Part shown: one piece after another, positions 1 to 9,584 of the stretch
Layout: every line of letters starts with the position of its first letter
How positions within the stretch are numbered: the stretch's first letter is position 1
Assembly (NCBI RefSeq): GCF_001648475.1
Contig: NZ_LXSQ01000014.1
Coordinates: 1-64,000, forward strand
Source of the DNA: Eikenella halliae
GTDB lineage: Bacteria > Pseudomonadota > Gammaproteobacteria > Burkholderiales > Neisseriaceae
Reading direction: 5' to 3'
DNA length: 64,000 nt
The notes under the pieces: model-generated
What the model was told of the DNA's origin: nothing
Seen by the model: the letters and a program-made list of their open reading frames with translations, nothing else
The model's database searches: none
Translations under genes and position numbers: made by a program

Positions 1-170
1 TTCTGGTCTGCTTCAAAGAAACCGACAGAACAATGTCAAACATCGTCTTGTCTTCTTCTCAACAGTGCAGGTGTAAAACACCCACACTTATCGGTAATCT
101 GATTGTTAAAGAGCTGCTGAACCGAACCGGCGACAAACAAATTGCGCCATGCGAAACAGCGAAGACGAGA
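1..170 (-). promoter_or_regulatory. rRNA operon leader with boxA antitermination signal
   Basis: On the minus strand the leader contains GCTCTTTAACA (about 104-114), matching the boxA of proteobacterial rrn leaders that recruits the NusB/NusE antitermination complex. The conserved block CCGATAAGTGTGGGTG typical of betaproteobacterial rrn leaders follows at about 83-98. No 16S sequence is visible, so the 16S gene must start left of position 1. No protein gene is supported in 1-309. Confidence 0.7.
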
Positions 171-199
171 ACTATACGCCACCAAAATGACTTTGTCAA
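171..199 (-). promoter_or_regulatory. Strong sigma-70 promoter of a minus-strand rRNA operon
   Basis: Read on the minus strand there is a -35 TTGACA (194-199), a 17-base spacer and a -10 TATAGT (171-176). It is preceded by an A/T-tract region (200-235) that looks like an UP element. The boxA-containing leader downstream shows that the promoter drives an rRNA operon lying off the left edge. The hexamers are seen directly; the rRNA assignment rests on the leader motif. Confidence 0.75.
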
Positions 200-309
200 A
201 TGCCTAAAAACAAAAATACCACTCAAAAATACTAAACATCTAAGCTGAAATGAAATTTATCCAGCACAAACGCAACCAACCATAGGCTACCTGAAAAAGT
301 AGTCAGTAC

Positions 310-338
310 AAAAAATAGCCGGGCAACTACCCGGCTAC
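310..338 (-). terminator. Intrinsic terminator of fhs
   Basis: On the minus strand an 8-bp perfect stem (TAGCCGGG / CCCGGCTA, 316-323 and 330-337) with a 6-base loop is followed by six T residues (310-315). It lies 24 bases past the fhs stop codon. This is a classical Rho-independent terminator, unlike the DUS-pair hairpins found behind most other genes here. Confidence 0.85.
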
Positions 339-361
339 AACCTCTTTCACACTAAAACCAT

Positions 362-2038
362 TCAGAACAATCCGCTAATCACACCATCTTCATCCACGTC
401 AATCCGCTCTGCAGCCGGCACTTTAGGCAAACCTGGCATTTTCATCATATTGCCACACAACACCACCACGAACCCCGCCCCAGCAGATAAGGTTAGCCCG
501 CGCACAGTGATACGAAAGCCTTGTGGTGCACCCAACAGTTTAGCGTTATCACTGAATGAATATTGTGTTTTTGCCATGCAAACCGGCAACTCATCCCAGC
601 CCAATTTTTCCAAGTTGGCAATATCAACCAAAGCCTCCGAACTAAAATCCACATTTTCCGCACCATAAATCCGTTGCGCAATGGTAAGAATTTTTTCCGG
701 AATGCTTTTCTCCACGTCATAACAGAAACTAAATTGTGCAGATGATTGTTCGGCAGCGGCAACCACTTTATGCGCCAAATCCTCACCTCCGGCTCCACCC
801 TTACTCCACACTTCAGTAAACGAGATTTCCGCACCGCGTTTACGGCAGGCATCAGCCACCAAATCTAATTCATCCTGCGTATCGGCACTGAAGCGGTTGA
901 GCGCAACCACCACCGGCAAGCCAAATACATTTTTCAGATTATCGATATGCCGCAACAAGTTGGGCAAACCTTTTTCCAATGCAACCAGATTTTCACCAGC
1001 TAACTCCTCCTTGGGCAAACCGCCGTTATATTTCAATGCCCGTATAGTAGCCACCACCACCGCAGCATCCGGCCGCAAACCAGACAACCGGCACTTGATA
1101 TCGCAGAATTTCTCTGCGCCCAAATCCGCACCAAACCCGGCTTCGGTAACAGCATAATCGGCCAGATGACAAGCCAAACGCGTGGCGACAACTGAATTGC
1201 AACCGTGGGCAATATTGGCGAACGGACCGCCATGCACAAAAGCAGGTGTACCTTCAATGGTTTGAACAAGATTAGGTTTAATGGCATCTTTTAATAACGC
1301 CGCCATTGCGCCCTGTGCTTTCAAATCGCGTGCATACACCGGGCCACCATCTTTTGTATACGCCACCAACATATTACCCAGCCTCTGCTTGAGGTCGGTA
1401 ATATCCTTGGCTAAACAGAATACAGCCATCACTTCGGAAGCAACAGTTATATCAAAACCATCATCGCGCATCACACCATCGGCAGTTTTACCTAACCCGC
1501 CGATAATATTACGCAAATGACGGTCATTCATATCCACTGCACGCCGCCACAGAATCCGTTTTGGATCGATATTGAGCGCATTACCATGGTGGATATGATT
1601 GTCGATAAGGGCAGCCAAAAGATTGTTTGCTGCACCAATAGCATGGAAATCGCCAGTAAAGTGTAGGTTGATGTCTTCCATTGGCAGCACTTGAGCATAG
1701 CCGCCACCGGCTGCCCCGCCCTTGATGCCGAACACCGGGCCGAGTGAGGGCTCACGCAAGGCAATAACGGCATTTTTACCGATCCGGTTGAGCGCATCGG
1801 CCAAACCAATGGTGACTGTCGTTTTCCCTTCCCCGGCCGGCGTAGGGCTGATAGCGGTTACCAAAATAAGCTTGCCCCGTTTTTCAGGTAGCCTGAATGC
1901 ATCATCCGGATTGATCTTGGCTTTATATTTGCCGTAATGCTCCAGTTGTTCCGGCTTCAAGCCGAGCTTGGCGGCGATTTCATCGATGTGCCTGATGGAA
2001 GCGGCTTGAGCAATTTGTACGTCGGACAATTGAGGCAT
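362..2038 (-). CDS. fhs: Formate-tetrahydrofolate ligase
   Basis: Cytoplasmic enzyme of one-carbon metabolism that makes 10-formyl-tetrahydrofolate from formate, THF and ATP, feeding purine and formyl-Met synthesis. The 558-residue length matches the family. The ATP-binding loop TPAGEGKTT sits near residues 66-74. I chose the ATG at 2038 because GGAG lies 7 bases upstream; a TTG four codons earlier (2050) is possible but overlaps that ribosome-binding site. A candidate -10 (TACAAT on the minus strand, 2089-2094) lies upstream. One uptake sequence is embedded in the 5' part of the gene near 1886. The gene stands alone with its own terminator. Confidence 0.95.
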   Translation of the reverse strand: MPQLSDVQIAQAASIRHIDEIAAKLGLKPEQLEHYGKYKAKINPDDAFRLPEKRGKLILVTAISPTPAGEGKTTVTIGLADALNRIGKNAVIALREPSLGPVFGIKGGAAGGGYAQVLPMEDINLHFTGDFHAIGAANNLLAALIDNHIHHGNALNIDPKRILWRRAVDMNDRHLRNIIGGLGKTADGVMRDDGFDITVASEVMAVFCLAKDITDLKQRLGNMLVAYTKDGGPVYARDLKAQGAMAALLKDAIKPNLVQTIEGTPAFVHGGPFANIAHGCNSVVATRLACHLADYAVTEAGFGADLGAEKFCDIKCRLSGLRPDAAVVVATIRALKYNGGLPKEELAGENLVALEKGLPNLLRHIDNLKNVFGLPVVVALNRFSADTQDELDLVADACRKRGAEISFTEVWSKGGAGGEDLAHKVVAAAEQSSAQFSFCYDVEKSIPEKILTIAQRIYGAENVDFSSEALVDIANLEKLGWDELPVCMAKTQYSFSDNAKLLGAPQGFRITVRGLTLSAGAGFVVVLCGNMMKMPGLPKVPAAERIDVDEDGVISGLF

Positions 2039-2183
2039 AACAGTCTCCAAACTTAAAGAGTCAGAAAATGAAGAGTACAGCGCTCGGAATTGTACCCTAA
2101 ATCAGCTGATAGGAAGCGAACACCCATCATCAGACACCACTTATCGTAATATGGCTAAATTTGCCTTATTGCCATCATCAAGC

Positions 2184-2828
2184 TTAACTCATCATTTTCA
2201 AGGCCGGGAACAAACCACGCAAACCGGCCAAAACGATCTCCACAGCGATAGCAGCCAGCAGCAAGCCGGATACACGGTTGATGATCTTAATACCGGCATT
2301 ACCAAGCCACTTGCTCAACCGAACAGAACCAAACAACAGCAAATAGCAGGCAACCCCCACCATAAAGCCGGCAATCAACAATTCCAATGCGCCCTGCCAA
2401 TTTTCCACGCGACTGCTGTAAATAATCACAATGGAAAACCCACCCGGGCCGACGATAATCGGTGTAGCCATCGGCACCACGGCAAAAGTGAACTGTTTTT
2501 CCGGCGGCAGGCTCGAATTTTCCTGATTTAATTTTGGCTTTACCGGGTCATCATCACCGCCCATTAGATTCATAGCAATAACAAACACCAAAATACCACC
2601 CGCAATTTGGAAGGCCGGAATACTGATACCCAAGATTTTCAACAACGGGGTACCAATCACTCCAGCCACCACCATACAAATAAATGCACTAACTGACACC
2701 AGGCGTGCAGTTTTGCGCTGCTCCTTCGGCGTAAAGTCCGCTGTCTTATCTACAAAATATCCCAGTGCAATTAATGGGTTATTCAATACAATTAAACCGG
2801 TAAACAAATATAAGATATGAGTAATCAT
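2184..2828 (-). CDS. MarC/SnatA-family inner-membrane protein
   Basis: Integral membrane protein of 214 residues with about six hydrophobic segments and the MarC-family pattern: an N-terminal TGLIVLNNPLIALG-like stretch and a central glycine-rich segment (VVPMATPIIVGPGG) before the fourth helix. Members have been proposed to be neutral amino-acid transporters, but the substrate is generally unproven. It lies 23 bases downstream of the isochorismatase-family gene on the same strand, so the two are probably co-transcribed. A GAGAG ribosome-binding site precedes the ATG. The family is clear; the function is not. Confidence 0.85.
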   Translation of the reverse strand: MITHILYLFTGLIVLNNPLIALGYFVDKTADFTPKEQRKTARLVSVSAFICMVVAGVIGTPLLKILGISIPAFQIAGGILVFVIAMNLMGGDDDPVKPKLNQENSSLPPEKQFTFAVVPMATPIIVGPGGFSIVIIYSSRVENWQGALELLIAGFMVGVACYLLLFGSVRLSKWLGNAGIKIINRVSGLLLAAIAVEIVLAGLRGLFPALKMMS

Positions 2829-2851
2829 CTTTTCTCTCGTTAAACATCAAA

Positions 2852-3382
2852 TCAGTCAGACAACAGCGCCACAGTTTCATCTACGCTCGGCATGGCGGCG
2901 AAACGACCGCGCATAATATCGAAATTATGGTGTTCATACAGCTCTTTAGCCGACCAGCGGCCATTATCCAGCGTGCTGTTGGCCCCTTCCGGCAAAATCA
3001 CTTCAAAGCCCAAATCGCTGGCAGCCCGTACCGTAGCTTCCACGCAATATTCAGTCATCATGCCAACCACCACTAAGCGCTCAACTCCGTTGCCACGCAG
3101 GTAATCCAGCAAATCCGTACCGCGAAAAGCGCTGTTATACCATTTATCCACTACTTTCTCACCGGCCTGCGGTGCAACGGCGGCAGCAATCTGCCAACCG
3201 GGCGAGTTCGGTGCAAAGGGCGAATCCGCCTCATTGTGCCGAACATAGATGACTTCGCGCCCGTGCGTGCGGGCAGCAAGCAACATTCGACCGATAGCAT
3301 CCAACATTTCTGCCCCGCGATAAGCACCCATATCCAGCAATGCCTGCTGGGTATCAATAACCAATAAAACCGTTTTCTTCAT
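2852..3382 (-). CDS. Isochorismatase-family cysteine hydrolase
   Basis: 176-residue soluble protein of the isochorismatase/nicotinamidase-like fold. The start MKKTVLLVIDTQQALL has the conserved catalytic Asp in VIDTQ (residue 10). The later segment VVGMMTEYCVEATVR carries the catalytic Cys preceded by the usual non-prolyl turn. The ATG at 3382 was chosen over longer frames because AAAGGG lies 6-8 bases upstream and the fold begins immediately; the longer reading would run through an uptake sequence (3400-3411). The substrate cannot be deduced. It is the first gene of a probable two-gene unit with the MarC-like protein. Confidence 0.85.
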   Translation of the reverse strand: MKKTVLLVIDTQQALLDMGAYRGAEMLDAIGRMLLAARTHGREVIYVRHNEADSPFAPNSPGWQIAAAVAPQAGEKVVDKWYNSAFRGTDLLDYLRGNGVERLVVVGMMTEYCVEATVRAASDLGFEVILPEGANSTLDNGRWSAKELYEHHNFDIMRGRFAAMPSVDETVALLSD

Positions 3383-3610
3383 TATGCCCTTTCCGTGGCT
3401 AAGGCTACCTGAAAACGCTTGTTTCCATGAAGCCGAAATACTCGTTCCCAAACAGCCCAAAAGAATAACCCCGGCATTCGGCCGGAGAACTGCCGCCATT
3501 CTATACGGGCGGCACAAGCTTTGCTACGACCAGATGCCGTATCAGGTCAAATATATTGCAAATTCAACACACATATCGCCATCCTTCTCGGCAACCACCC
3601 CATCCATAAC

Positions 3611-3655
3611 AAAGGCTACCTGAAATTTCAGGTAGCCTTTTTCAGGTAGCCTCCA
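3611..3655 (-). terminator. Triple uptake-sequence hairpin at the end of the cell-shape operon
   Basis: Positions 3611-3640 form a perfect 30-base palindrome (AAAGGCTACCTGAAA joined to its complement with no loop). A third inverted copy follows at 3641-3653. It lies just past the rodA stop and probably terminates the mreBCD-mrdA-rodA transcript. Only short T runs are present, so termination is inferred from position and stem strength. Confidence 0.55.
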
Positions 3656-3660
3656 CCGCC

Positions 3661-4773
3661 CTACATCTTACTCTGCTGGTTACTGATGCCCATCAGCATG
3701 GCCACAATGATCATGATAGAAAGCGTGGCCGTGCCGCCGTAGCTCACCAGCGGCAACGGCACACCCACTACCGGCAGAATGCCGCTCACCATGCCCATAT
3801 TCACAAACACATAGCAAAACAGCGTCATGGTCAGTGCGCCAGCCAGGGTTCGGCTGTAGAGCGTGGGGGCTTTGGCGGCAATATAGAGGCCGCGCCCCAG
3901 CATGATGGTGTACACCGTCAGCAGCAGGATATTGCCGATGAGGCCGAATTCTTCGCCATACACGGCAAAGATGAAATCAGTGGTGGATTCGGGAATGTAG
4001 TCGAGATGCGTCTGCGTACCGTTGAGCCAGCCCTTGCCCCACACGCCGCCGGAGCCAATAGCAGTCATTGACTGCAAGATATGGTAGCCCGCGCCGAGCG
4101 GGTCTTTAGTCGGATCGAGCAGGGTCAGCACACGGGTACGCTGGTAGTCGTGCATACCGTATTGCCACAGCAGCGGCAGTGAAGCAAAAAAGCCGACCAT
4201 GGCCACCGCAATTACCCGCCACGGCAACCCGGCAAAAAATATCACAAACAGACCAGATGCCATAATCAGCACGGCTGTACCCAAATCAGGCTGCTTCAAA
4301 ATCAGGAAGCCCGGCACAGCTATCAGCACCAATGCAGCCAAGTAATGCTGCCAGCCCAGCTCCGTTTCGTGTTTCTGCAGATACCACGCCACCGTCATCG
4401 GCAGCGCGATTTTCATCAATTCAGAGGGCTGCAAACGGATGATGCCCAAATTCAGCCAGCGCTGCGAGCCGTTCACAATCACGCCGAAAAAGTGCACCCC
4501 CACCAGCATCAGCAGACTCACTCCATACAGCACAATGGCGAAGTTACTCAGCACCTGCGGCCGTGTACGGGCAATACACCACAGCAGCACAAAGCCTACT
4601 ATCGTGTGCAGAGTTTTATTTTCCAGCTGGCCGATGCTCTGACCGTCGGCCGAATACAGCAAAAACAGGCTCATCACATAGATAGCCAGCATGCTGTAGA
4701 ACAGCCACATATCCATCGGATCCCAGATTTTCCGCCAGTAGCGGCGGATAGCGTGTTCAGACGGGTGTTGCAT
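3661..4773 (-). CDS. rodA: Rod shape-determining peptidoglycan glycosyltransferase RodA
   Basis: 370-residue polytopic SEDS-family protein that polymerises lipid II glycan strands in the elongasome with its transpeptidase partner PBP2. About ten hydrophobic helices are visible. The family hallmarks QPDLGTAVLI (central) and GVPLPLVSYGGTA (near the C-terminus) are intact. It begins 1 base after the mrdA stop, so the two are translationally coupled, as expected for a SEDS/PBP2 pair. It is the last gene of the mreBCD-mrdA-rodA operon. Confidence 0.96.
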   Translation of the reverse strand: MQHPSEHAIRRYWRKIWDPMDMWLFYSMLAIYVMSLFLLYSADGQSIGQLENKTLHTIVGFVLLWCIARTRPQVLSNFAIVLYGVSLLMLVGVHFFGVIVNGSQRWLNLGIIRLQPSELMKIALPMTVAWYLQKHETELGWQHYLAALVLIAVPGFLILKQPDLGTAVLIMASGLFVIFFAGLPWRVIAVAMVGFFASLPLLWQYGMHDYQRTRVLTLLDPTKDPLGAGYHILQSMTAIGSGGVWGKGWLNGTQTHLDYIPESTTDFIFAVYGEEFGLIGNILLLTVYTIMLGRGLYIAAKAPTLYSRTLAGALTMTLFCYVFVNMGMVSGILPVVGVPLPLVSYGGTATLSIMIIVAMLMGISNQQSKM

Positions 4774-4774
4774 A

Positions 4775-6823
4775 TTATCGAACCTCAGATGCGGCAGCCG
4801 GCTGGCTACCTGAAACCGCCCGATAGACAGACAAGGTACGCGCCGCTTGAGCGTGAATCAGCGGATACTCAGCCTGACTCATCGCGCCATCTCCCGGCAC
4901 AGAGGGCTTGGGCAACGGCAGGTTTTTGCCGTTTTCACCCTGCAGTTGCAGCAGATAAAAATCGGCCAACTGGCGGGCAATCGGCGCGGCATTCGCGCCC
5001 CAGCCGCCGTTTTCCAACAGCACGGCGATGGCTATTTTCGGATTATCTGCCGGCGCAAAAGCAATAAACCAGGCATGGTCGCGGTGGCGTTCGGCCAGCG
5101 CGGCCGCGTTATACGATGCACCCTGCCGAATCTGCACCACCTGCGCCGTACCTGTTTTGCCGCCCATGCTGTATTTCAACCCCACACCCACGCGCCAGGC
5201 CGTGCCGCCCGGGCGCAACACGCGCTCCATACTCTGCTTCACAAAAGCGAAATACTCCGGCTTGAACGGCAGGGTGGCGCTGGGCTGGGTACCCACCAAA
5301 ATACGGGTTTGCTTTTGGTGGTCGATGAGTTCGCGCACCAAGTGCGGCCGGTACATCACGCCGTTATTGGCCAGCGTGGCGGTGGCGTGTGCCATCTGCA
5401 GCGGCGTGTAGGCGTTAAAGCCCTGGCCGATGCTGATGGTTACCATATCAGCAGGCTTCCACTGGCGGGCGGTTTCGTTTTTGGCATGGGCAAAGCGCCG
5501 CGCCTTCCATTCCGGACTGGGCAGGATGCCTTTGTATTCGTTGGGCAAGTCGATGCCTGTCGGCTGACCGAAACCAAAGTGCGCCAGATAGGGATAAGCC
5601 TTTTCTATGCCCATTTCGTAGCCCAAGCGGTAGAAAAAGGTGTCGGATGATACTTGGATGGCCTTACCCAAATTGGCCGAACCGTGCCCGCTGCGCACCG
5701 AATCACGGAACTGGTGGCGGCTGCCGGGAATACTCCATGCGCCGGGCGCAGGCAGCACGGTATTGGGCGTAATCTGCCCGCTTTGCAGCGCGGCCATGCC
5801 CATAAACGGCTTGAAAGTAGAACCGGGCGGATACAGCCCTTGGGTAACGCGGTTGATGAGCGGTTTTTGCCAATCGTTATTCAGGCTTTTCCAGGTATCG
5901 CTGTCGATGCCGTCGATAAACAGGTTGGCATCGTAAGTCGGCTTCGACACCAGCGCCAGTACGCCGCCGGTTTGCGGATCGATGGCCACCACCGCGCCGC
6001 GCCGGTTGCCCAACAATTCGCTGGCTTTCTGCTGCATGCGGATATCCAGCGACAGGCGAAGGGTTTGCCCGCTCACGGCCGTGGCGGTTTTCAGGGTGCG
6101 CACAATATTGCCCTGCGCGTCTTTTTCCACTTCCTGATAGCCGGGCATACCGTGCAGCTGCTGTTCGTAGAAGTTTTCCAGGCCCATTTTGCCGATATGG
6201 GTGGTGCCGCGATAGAGTTCGTAGCGGTCTTCGCTTTCCAGCTGGTCGCGGTCTTTGTCGCTGATGCGGCCGATATAACCGACAATATGGGTGGTGAGCC
6301 CGCCGTAGGGGTATTCGCGGAAGGTACGGGCGTTCACTTCCACGCCTTTGAAGCGGAACAACACCGCCGCCAGCCTTGCCGCTTCTTCGGTGCTCAGTTT
6401 CAATTTCAACGGAATGCGTTCGTAGGAACGGGATTCGGCACGGAAGCGCTGGAAACGCTTCACATCGGCCTCGCTGATTTCCACATACGGGCTCAAGGCC
6501 GGTATCAAATCCTCCACTTTCATTTCCATCTCGTTGGGAATGACTTCCAGCGAATAGGCCGGATAATTGTGCGCCAGCACCACGCCGTTCACATCAGTGA
6601 TTTCGCCGCGAATCGGCGGGGTGGGGATAAGAGAGATGCGGTTGGCGGCGGCTTTATCCACAAATTCCTCGTGCCGGGCTACCTGAAGCCGCACAAACTG
6701 CCACACCAGCACACTGAAAAACACCAAAATCATGACAAACGCCACCACCAGCCTCAGCAGGTAATCCTTCTGTCGGCTACGGTGCGGCGCTTTAATAGGC
6801 CTGTAATGATGACTCGGCTTCAT
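4775..6823 (-). CDS. mrdA: Penicillin-binding protein 2 (elongasome transpeptidase)
   Basis: 682-residue class B PBP: a short cytoplasmic tail, one membrane anchor (about residues 22-44), a pedestal domain and a C-terminal transpeptidase domain. The catalytic STFK lies at 335-338, with a later SSDTF (SxN-type) motif and KTGTAQ, so all active-site motifs are present. The start at 6823 was chosen because ATGA overlaps the mreD stop by 4 bases; a longer in-frame reading inside mreD is unlikely. An uptake sequence is embedded just after the membrane anchor and encodes RLQVAR. Confidence 0.96.
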   Translation of the reverse strand: MKPSHHYRPIKAPHRSRQKDYLLRLVVAFVMILVFFSVLVWQFVRLQVARHEEFVDKAAANRISLIPTPPIRGEITDVNGVVLAHNYPAYSLEVIPNEMEMKVEDLIPALSPYVEISEADVKRFQRFRAESRSYERIPLKLKLSTEEAARLAAVLFRFKGVEVNARTFREYPYGGLTTHIVGYIGRISDKDRDQLESEDRYELYRGTTHIGKMGLENFYEQQLHGMPGYQEVEKDAQGNIVRTLKTATAVSGQTLRLSLDIRMQQKASELLGNRRGAVVAIDPQTGGVLALVSKPTYDANLFIDGIDSDTWKSLNNDWQKPLINRVTQGLYPPGSTFKPFMGMAALQSGQITPNTVLPAPGAWSIPGSRHQFRDSVRSGHGSANLGKAIQVSSDTFFYRLGYEMGIEKAYPYLAHFGFGQPTGIDLPNEYKGILPSPEWKARRFAHAKNETARQWKPADMVTISIGQGFNAYTPLQMAHATATLANNGVMYRPHLVRELIDHQKQTRILVGTQPSATLPFKPEYFAFVKQSMERVLRPGGTAWRVGVGLKYSMGGKTGTAQVVQIRQGASYNAAALAERHRDHAWFIAFAPADNPKIAIAVLLENGGWGANAAPIARQLADFYLLQLQGENGKNLPLPKPSVPGDGAMSQAEYPLIHAQAARTLSVYRAVSGSQPAAASEVR

Positions 6824-7323
6824 TTGCGGGAACGACGGTAGTGAGCGATGGCGAGCATCATATTGTTCAACTGCGGCCACAGCAGGCCGGTAACGACTGG
6901 AGGCAGCCACAGCCGCCACAAAGAAAACGGCTGCTGTTGAAACAGGCTGACCAAGAAAATCACCAACTGGCTTACCAACACCGCGCCGGCCACGGCAACA
7001 GCCTGCCAGCCAAAGGAATTGAGCGCAACCTGCCGCCGGTTGCGTTCAATCAGAAATGCAGCCACGGTATAAGCCAAGCCGTGCTGGCCCAATAGCGAAT
7101 TAGTGCCGATATCCACCAACAGGCCGAGGCAGAACGCCACGCCGATACCAATAAGCTGTGGCCGGTGCAACAGCCAATAAGCCAGCATAATCAGCGTGAA
7201 ATCAGGCAGGGGGTACACCCAAGGCGGGGAAATCGGAATGAAATCGAAGAGCAACACCAGCAAAAAGCTGAATGCCACCCAGCGTTTGGGCGTGGATTCT
7301 TGGAGCGGGGAAATCGGAGACAT
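6820..7323 (-). CDS. mreD: Rod shape-determining protein MreD
   Basis: 167-residue inner-membrane protein with four to five hydrophobic segments, in the fixed position between mreC and mrdA. It resembles MreD in the segment FDFIPISPPWVYPLPDF and in GLLVDIG within a later helix. It bridges MreC to the elongasome enzymes in the membrane. Its stop overlaps the mrdA start (ATGA), and it begins 5 bases after the mreC stop, so the three are tightly coupled. Confidence 0.92.
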   Translation of the reverse strand: MSPISPLQESTPKRWVAFSFLLVLLFDFIPISPPWVYPLPDFTLIMLAYWLLHRPQLIGIGVAFCLGLLVDIGTNSLLGQHGLAYTVAAFLIERNRRQVALNSFGWQAVAVAGAVLVSQLVIFLVSLFQQQPFSLWRLWLPPVVTGLLWPQLNNMMLAIAHYRRSRK

Positions 7324-7328
7324 ACTGC

Positions 7329-8216
7329 TTATTCCTGCGTCTCTTGTTCGGCAGCCGGTTCGGAAGCGGTTTCAGGTAGCCTTACTGCTGCCTGCGGTTT
7401 TTGCGGAATCACCAGCACATAATTGCTACTGCTCAAATTGGCTGCCGGCGTCAGCACGGTGCGGTAATACGGCGTGCCGGAATTGCGGTCGGCACTCACC
7501 ACCTTGGCAATCGGGATACCGGCCGGATAGATGCTGTCGATGCCGGAAGTAACCAGCAAATCGCCCTCTTTCAATTCCGCCGACACCGGAAAATAACGCA
7601 AATCCAGCGTTTCGCCACGCCCGTACACCAACGTACGCACACCGCTTTCAGCCACCATCGCCGGAATCACCGACTGGCGGTTGTTAATCAACGTAACCTC
7701 CGCCGTGGCCGGCTGTACGGCGGTTATCTGACCGATGAGGCCTTTTTCGTCGCTCACCGGGTCGCCGATGTGGATACCGCTGCTGCTGCCTTTGGTAACC
7801 AATAGGCGGTTGGTCTGCGGAATACGGCCGTTAGACACCACCTCCGCCAGCACAGCCTTAGGTGCGAGCAGCGGCTGCAGGCGGTTTAACGTTTTCAATG
7901 CAGCTAATTCGCGAGCTGCCGGAGTTTGCAGCTGCAACTGCATATTCAAACGGGCATTTTCCTCTTTCAATCGGCTGTTTTCGGCGAGCAAATCCTGCTT
8001 GTCGCGCAGAAACGCCGTGCCGCCGCTCACCCATTGGGCAGGCTGGCGCGCCGCCCATTGCAAGGGGTAGAGCCCGGCGGAAACATAAGACTTGCCTTGC
8101 TGCAATGCCGCATAACGGTTGTCCAGCACCATCAACGCTATCGACAGCATGCCCAACAGCACCAGCTTACCGGCTGGCGTGATAATCGGGCTGACAAAAT
8201 TAATTTCTTGCGACAT
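7329..8216 (-). CDS. mreC: Rod shape-determining protein MreC
   Basis: 295-residue bitopic periplasmic protein that organises PBP2/RodA. It has one N-terminal membrane helix (about residues 14-32), then a coiled coil (LLAENSRLKEENARLNMQLQ region), then the beta-rich MreC core. The C-terminal tail is low-complexity, Pro/Ala/Glu-rich, and contains a DUS at 7371-7382. No clear ribosome-binding site precedes the ATG. It follows mreB after a 118-base gap that holds one uptake sequence. Confidence 0.94.
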   Translation of the reverse strand: MSQEINFVSPIITPAGKLVLLGMLSIALMVLDNRYAALQQGKSYVSAGLYPLQWAARQPAQWVSGGTAFLRDKQDLLAENSRLKEENARLNMQLQLQTPAARELAALKTLNRLQPLLAPKAVLAEVVSNGRIPQTNRLLVTKGSSSGIHIGDPVSDEKGLIGQITAVQPATAEVTLINNRQSVIPAMVAESGVRTLVYGRGETLDLRYFPVSAELKEGDLLVTSGIDSIYPAGIPIAKVVSADRNSGTPYYRTVLTPAANLSSSNYVLVIPQKPQAAVRLPETASEPAAEQETQE

Positions 8217-8334
8217 AAAGGGAATAACAGGCTACCTGAAAAACTGAAAGCGCCATACCTTGCGGGCATCTCCGGCGGCATAGAAACCGGCATCCCGCAA
8301 ATGGCTGGCCATGCGGAATGCCGGAAAAGAGAAA

Positions 8335-9372
8335 TTATACGGTAGTGAACACCGAGTTCATCTTGCCGATTAAATCCAGCGCCTTGCCCGAGCCGCGCAC
8401 CACGCAGGTAAGCGGGTCTTCGGCAATGCTCACCGGCAGGCCGGTTTCCTCGGAAAGCAAGCGATCCAGGCCATTGAGCAGCGCGCCGCCGCCGGTCAGC
8501 ACCAAGCCGCGGTCGGCAATATCCGCACCCAATTCCGGCGGGGTTTCCTCCAATGCGGTTTTCACCGCCTGCACAATCTGATTCAACGGCTCGGTCAGCG
8601 CCTCCAAAACCTCGTTGGAACTGATGGTAAACGCACGCGGCACACCTTCGGCCAAATTGCGGCCTTTGGCCTCGATTTCCCGAACCGCATTGCCCGGGAA
8701 AGCCGTGCCGATGGCCTTTTTGATTTCCTCAGCGGTGGCCTCGCCAATCAGCATGCCGTAGTTGCGGCGCACATAATTGATGATGGCTTCGTCAAACGCG
8801 TCGCCCGCTACCCGCACGGAGTGGGAATACACTACGCCCGACAAAGAAATAATGCCCACCTCGGTGGTACCACCGCCGATGTCCACCACCATGGAGCCGG
8901 TCGGCTCTTCAATCGGCAAACCCGCACCGATGGCTGCTGCCATCGGCTCTTCAATCAAGTTTACCGAAGCCGCACCGGCAGCCTGTGCCGAATCGTGAAT
9001 CGCCTTGCGTTCCACCTGAGTAGAGCCGCAGGGGACGCAGATAACAATACGCGGCGTGGCGGCGAAGCGGCTGTTGTTTACCTTGCGGATGAAATGCTTG
9101 AGCATTTTCTCGGTAACATTGAAATTGGCAATCACCCCGTCCTTCATCGGGCGCACCGTCTGGATACTGCCGGGTGTACGCCCCAGCATGCGCTTGGCTT
9201 CCGCGCCCACCGCCACTGTGGCGTTTTTATTGTTGCTCATGTCGTTGGGCAGCGCCACCACCGAAGGTTCGTCCAAAACGATACCGCGGCCTTTGATGTA
9301 AATCAGGGTGTTGGCCGTACCTAAATCGATGGCCAGATCATTAGAGAAATATCGGGTGAGAAAGCGGAACAT
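8335..9372 (-). CDS. mreB: Actin-like cell shape protein MreB
   Basis: 345-residue bacterial actin homologue. Phosphate-1 motif AIDLGTANT lies near residues 15-23. IDIGGGTT-type phosphate-2 and TGGGALLNGLD adenosine motifs are visible. It forms membrane-associated filaments that position the elongasome encoded downstream. It is the first gene of the operon; AGGA lies 11 bases before the ATG. It diverges from gatC across a 212-base intergenic region that must hold both promoters. Confidence 0.97.
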   Translation of the reverse strand: MFRFLTRYFSNDLAIDLGTANTLIYIKGRGIVLDEPSVVALPNDMSNNKNATVAVGAEAKRMLGRTPGSIQTVRPMKDGVIANFNVTEKMLKHFIRKVNNSRFAATPRIVICVPCGSTQVERKAIHDSAQAAGAASVNLIEEPMAAAIGAGLPIEEPTGSMVVDIGGGTTEVGIISLSGVVYSHSVRVAGDAFDEAIINYVRRNYGMLIGEATAEEIKKAIGTAFPGNAVREIEAKGRNLAEGVPRAFTISSNEVLEALTEPLNQIVQAVKTALEETPPELGADIADRGLVLTGGGALLNGLDRLLSEETGLPVSIAEDPLTCVVRGSGKALDLIGKMNSVFTTV

Positions 9373-9493
9373 TGCTTTAAATCCTAGCGTTTGAATACTG
9401 ATGAATACTGTAAAGAAACCAAGCCTGTGGAGAGATTGGCACTACTTCGCACAGCCTTATTCTTATGCTGTGCCGAGAGACAGGCTTTTAGGC

Positions 9494-9499
9494 TATAAT
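9494..9499 (+). promoter_or_regulatory. Candidate -10 element for gatC
   Basis: A perfect TATAAT stands 86 bases upstream of the gatC start in the mreB-gatC divergent region. No good -35 is visible at 16-18 bases, so this is a candidate only. Confidence 0.35.
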
Positions 9500-9584
9500 C
9501 CGAACTTTGCAAGCCAGCCTCAAAAGAAACGCGTAATCATACCTGAGATTGGGCTGTTTGCTAAACATAATTTAAGGAATTTTT

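Noticed and set aside
1..360. Small plus-strand frame at 33-248
   Set aside because: Lies opposite the rRNA promoter and boxA leader; the DNA is better explained by those signals.
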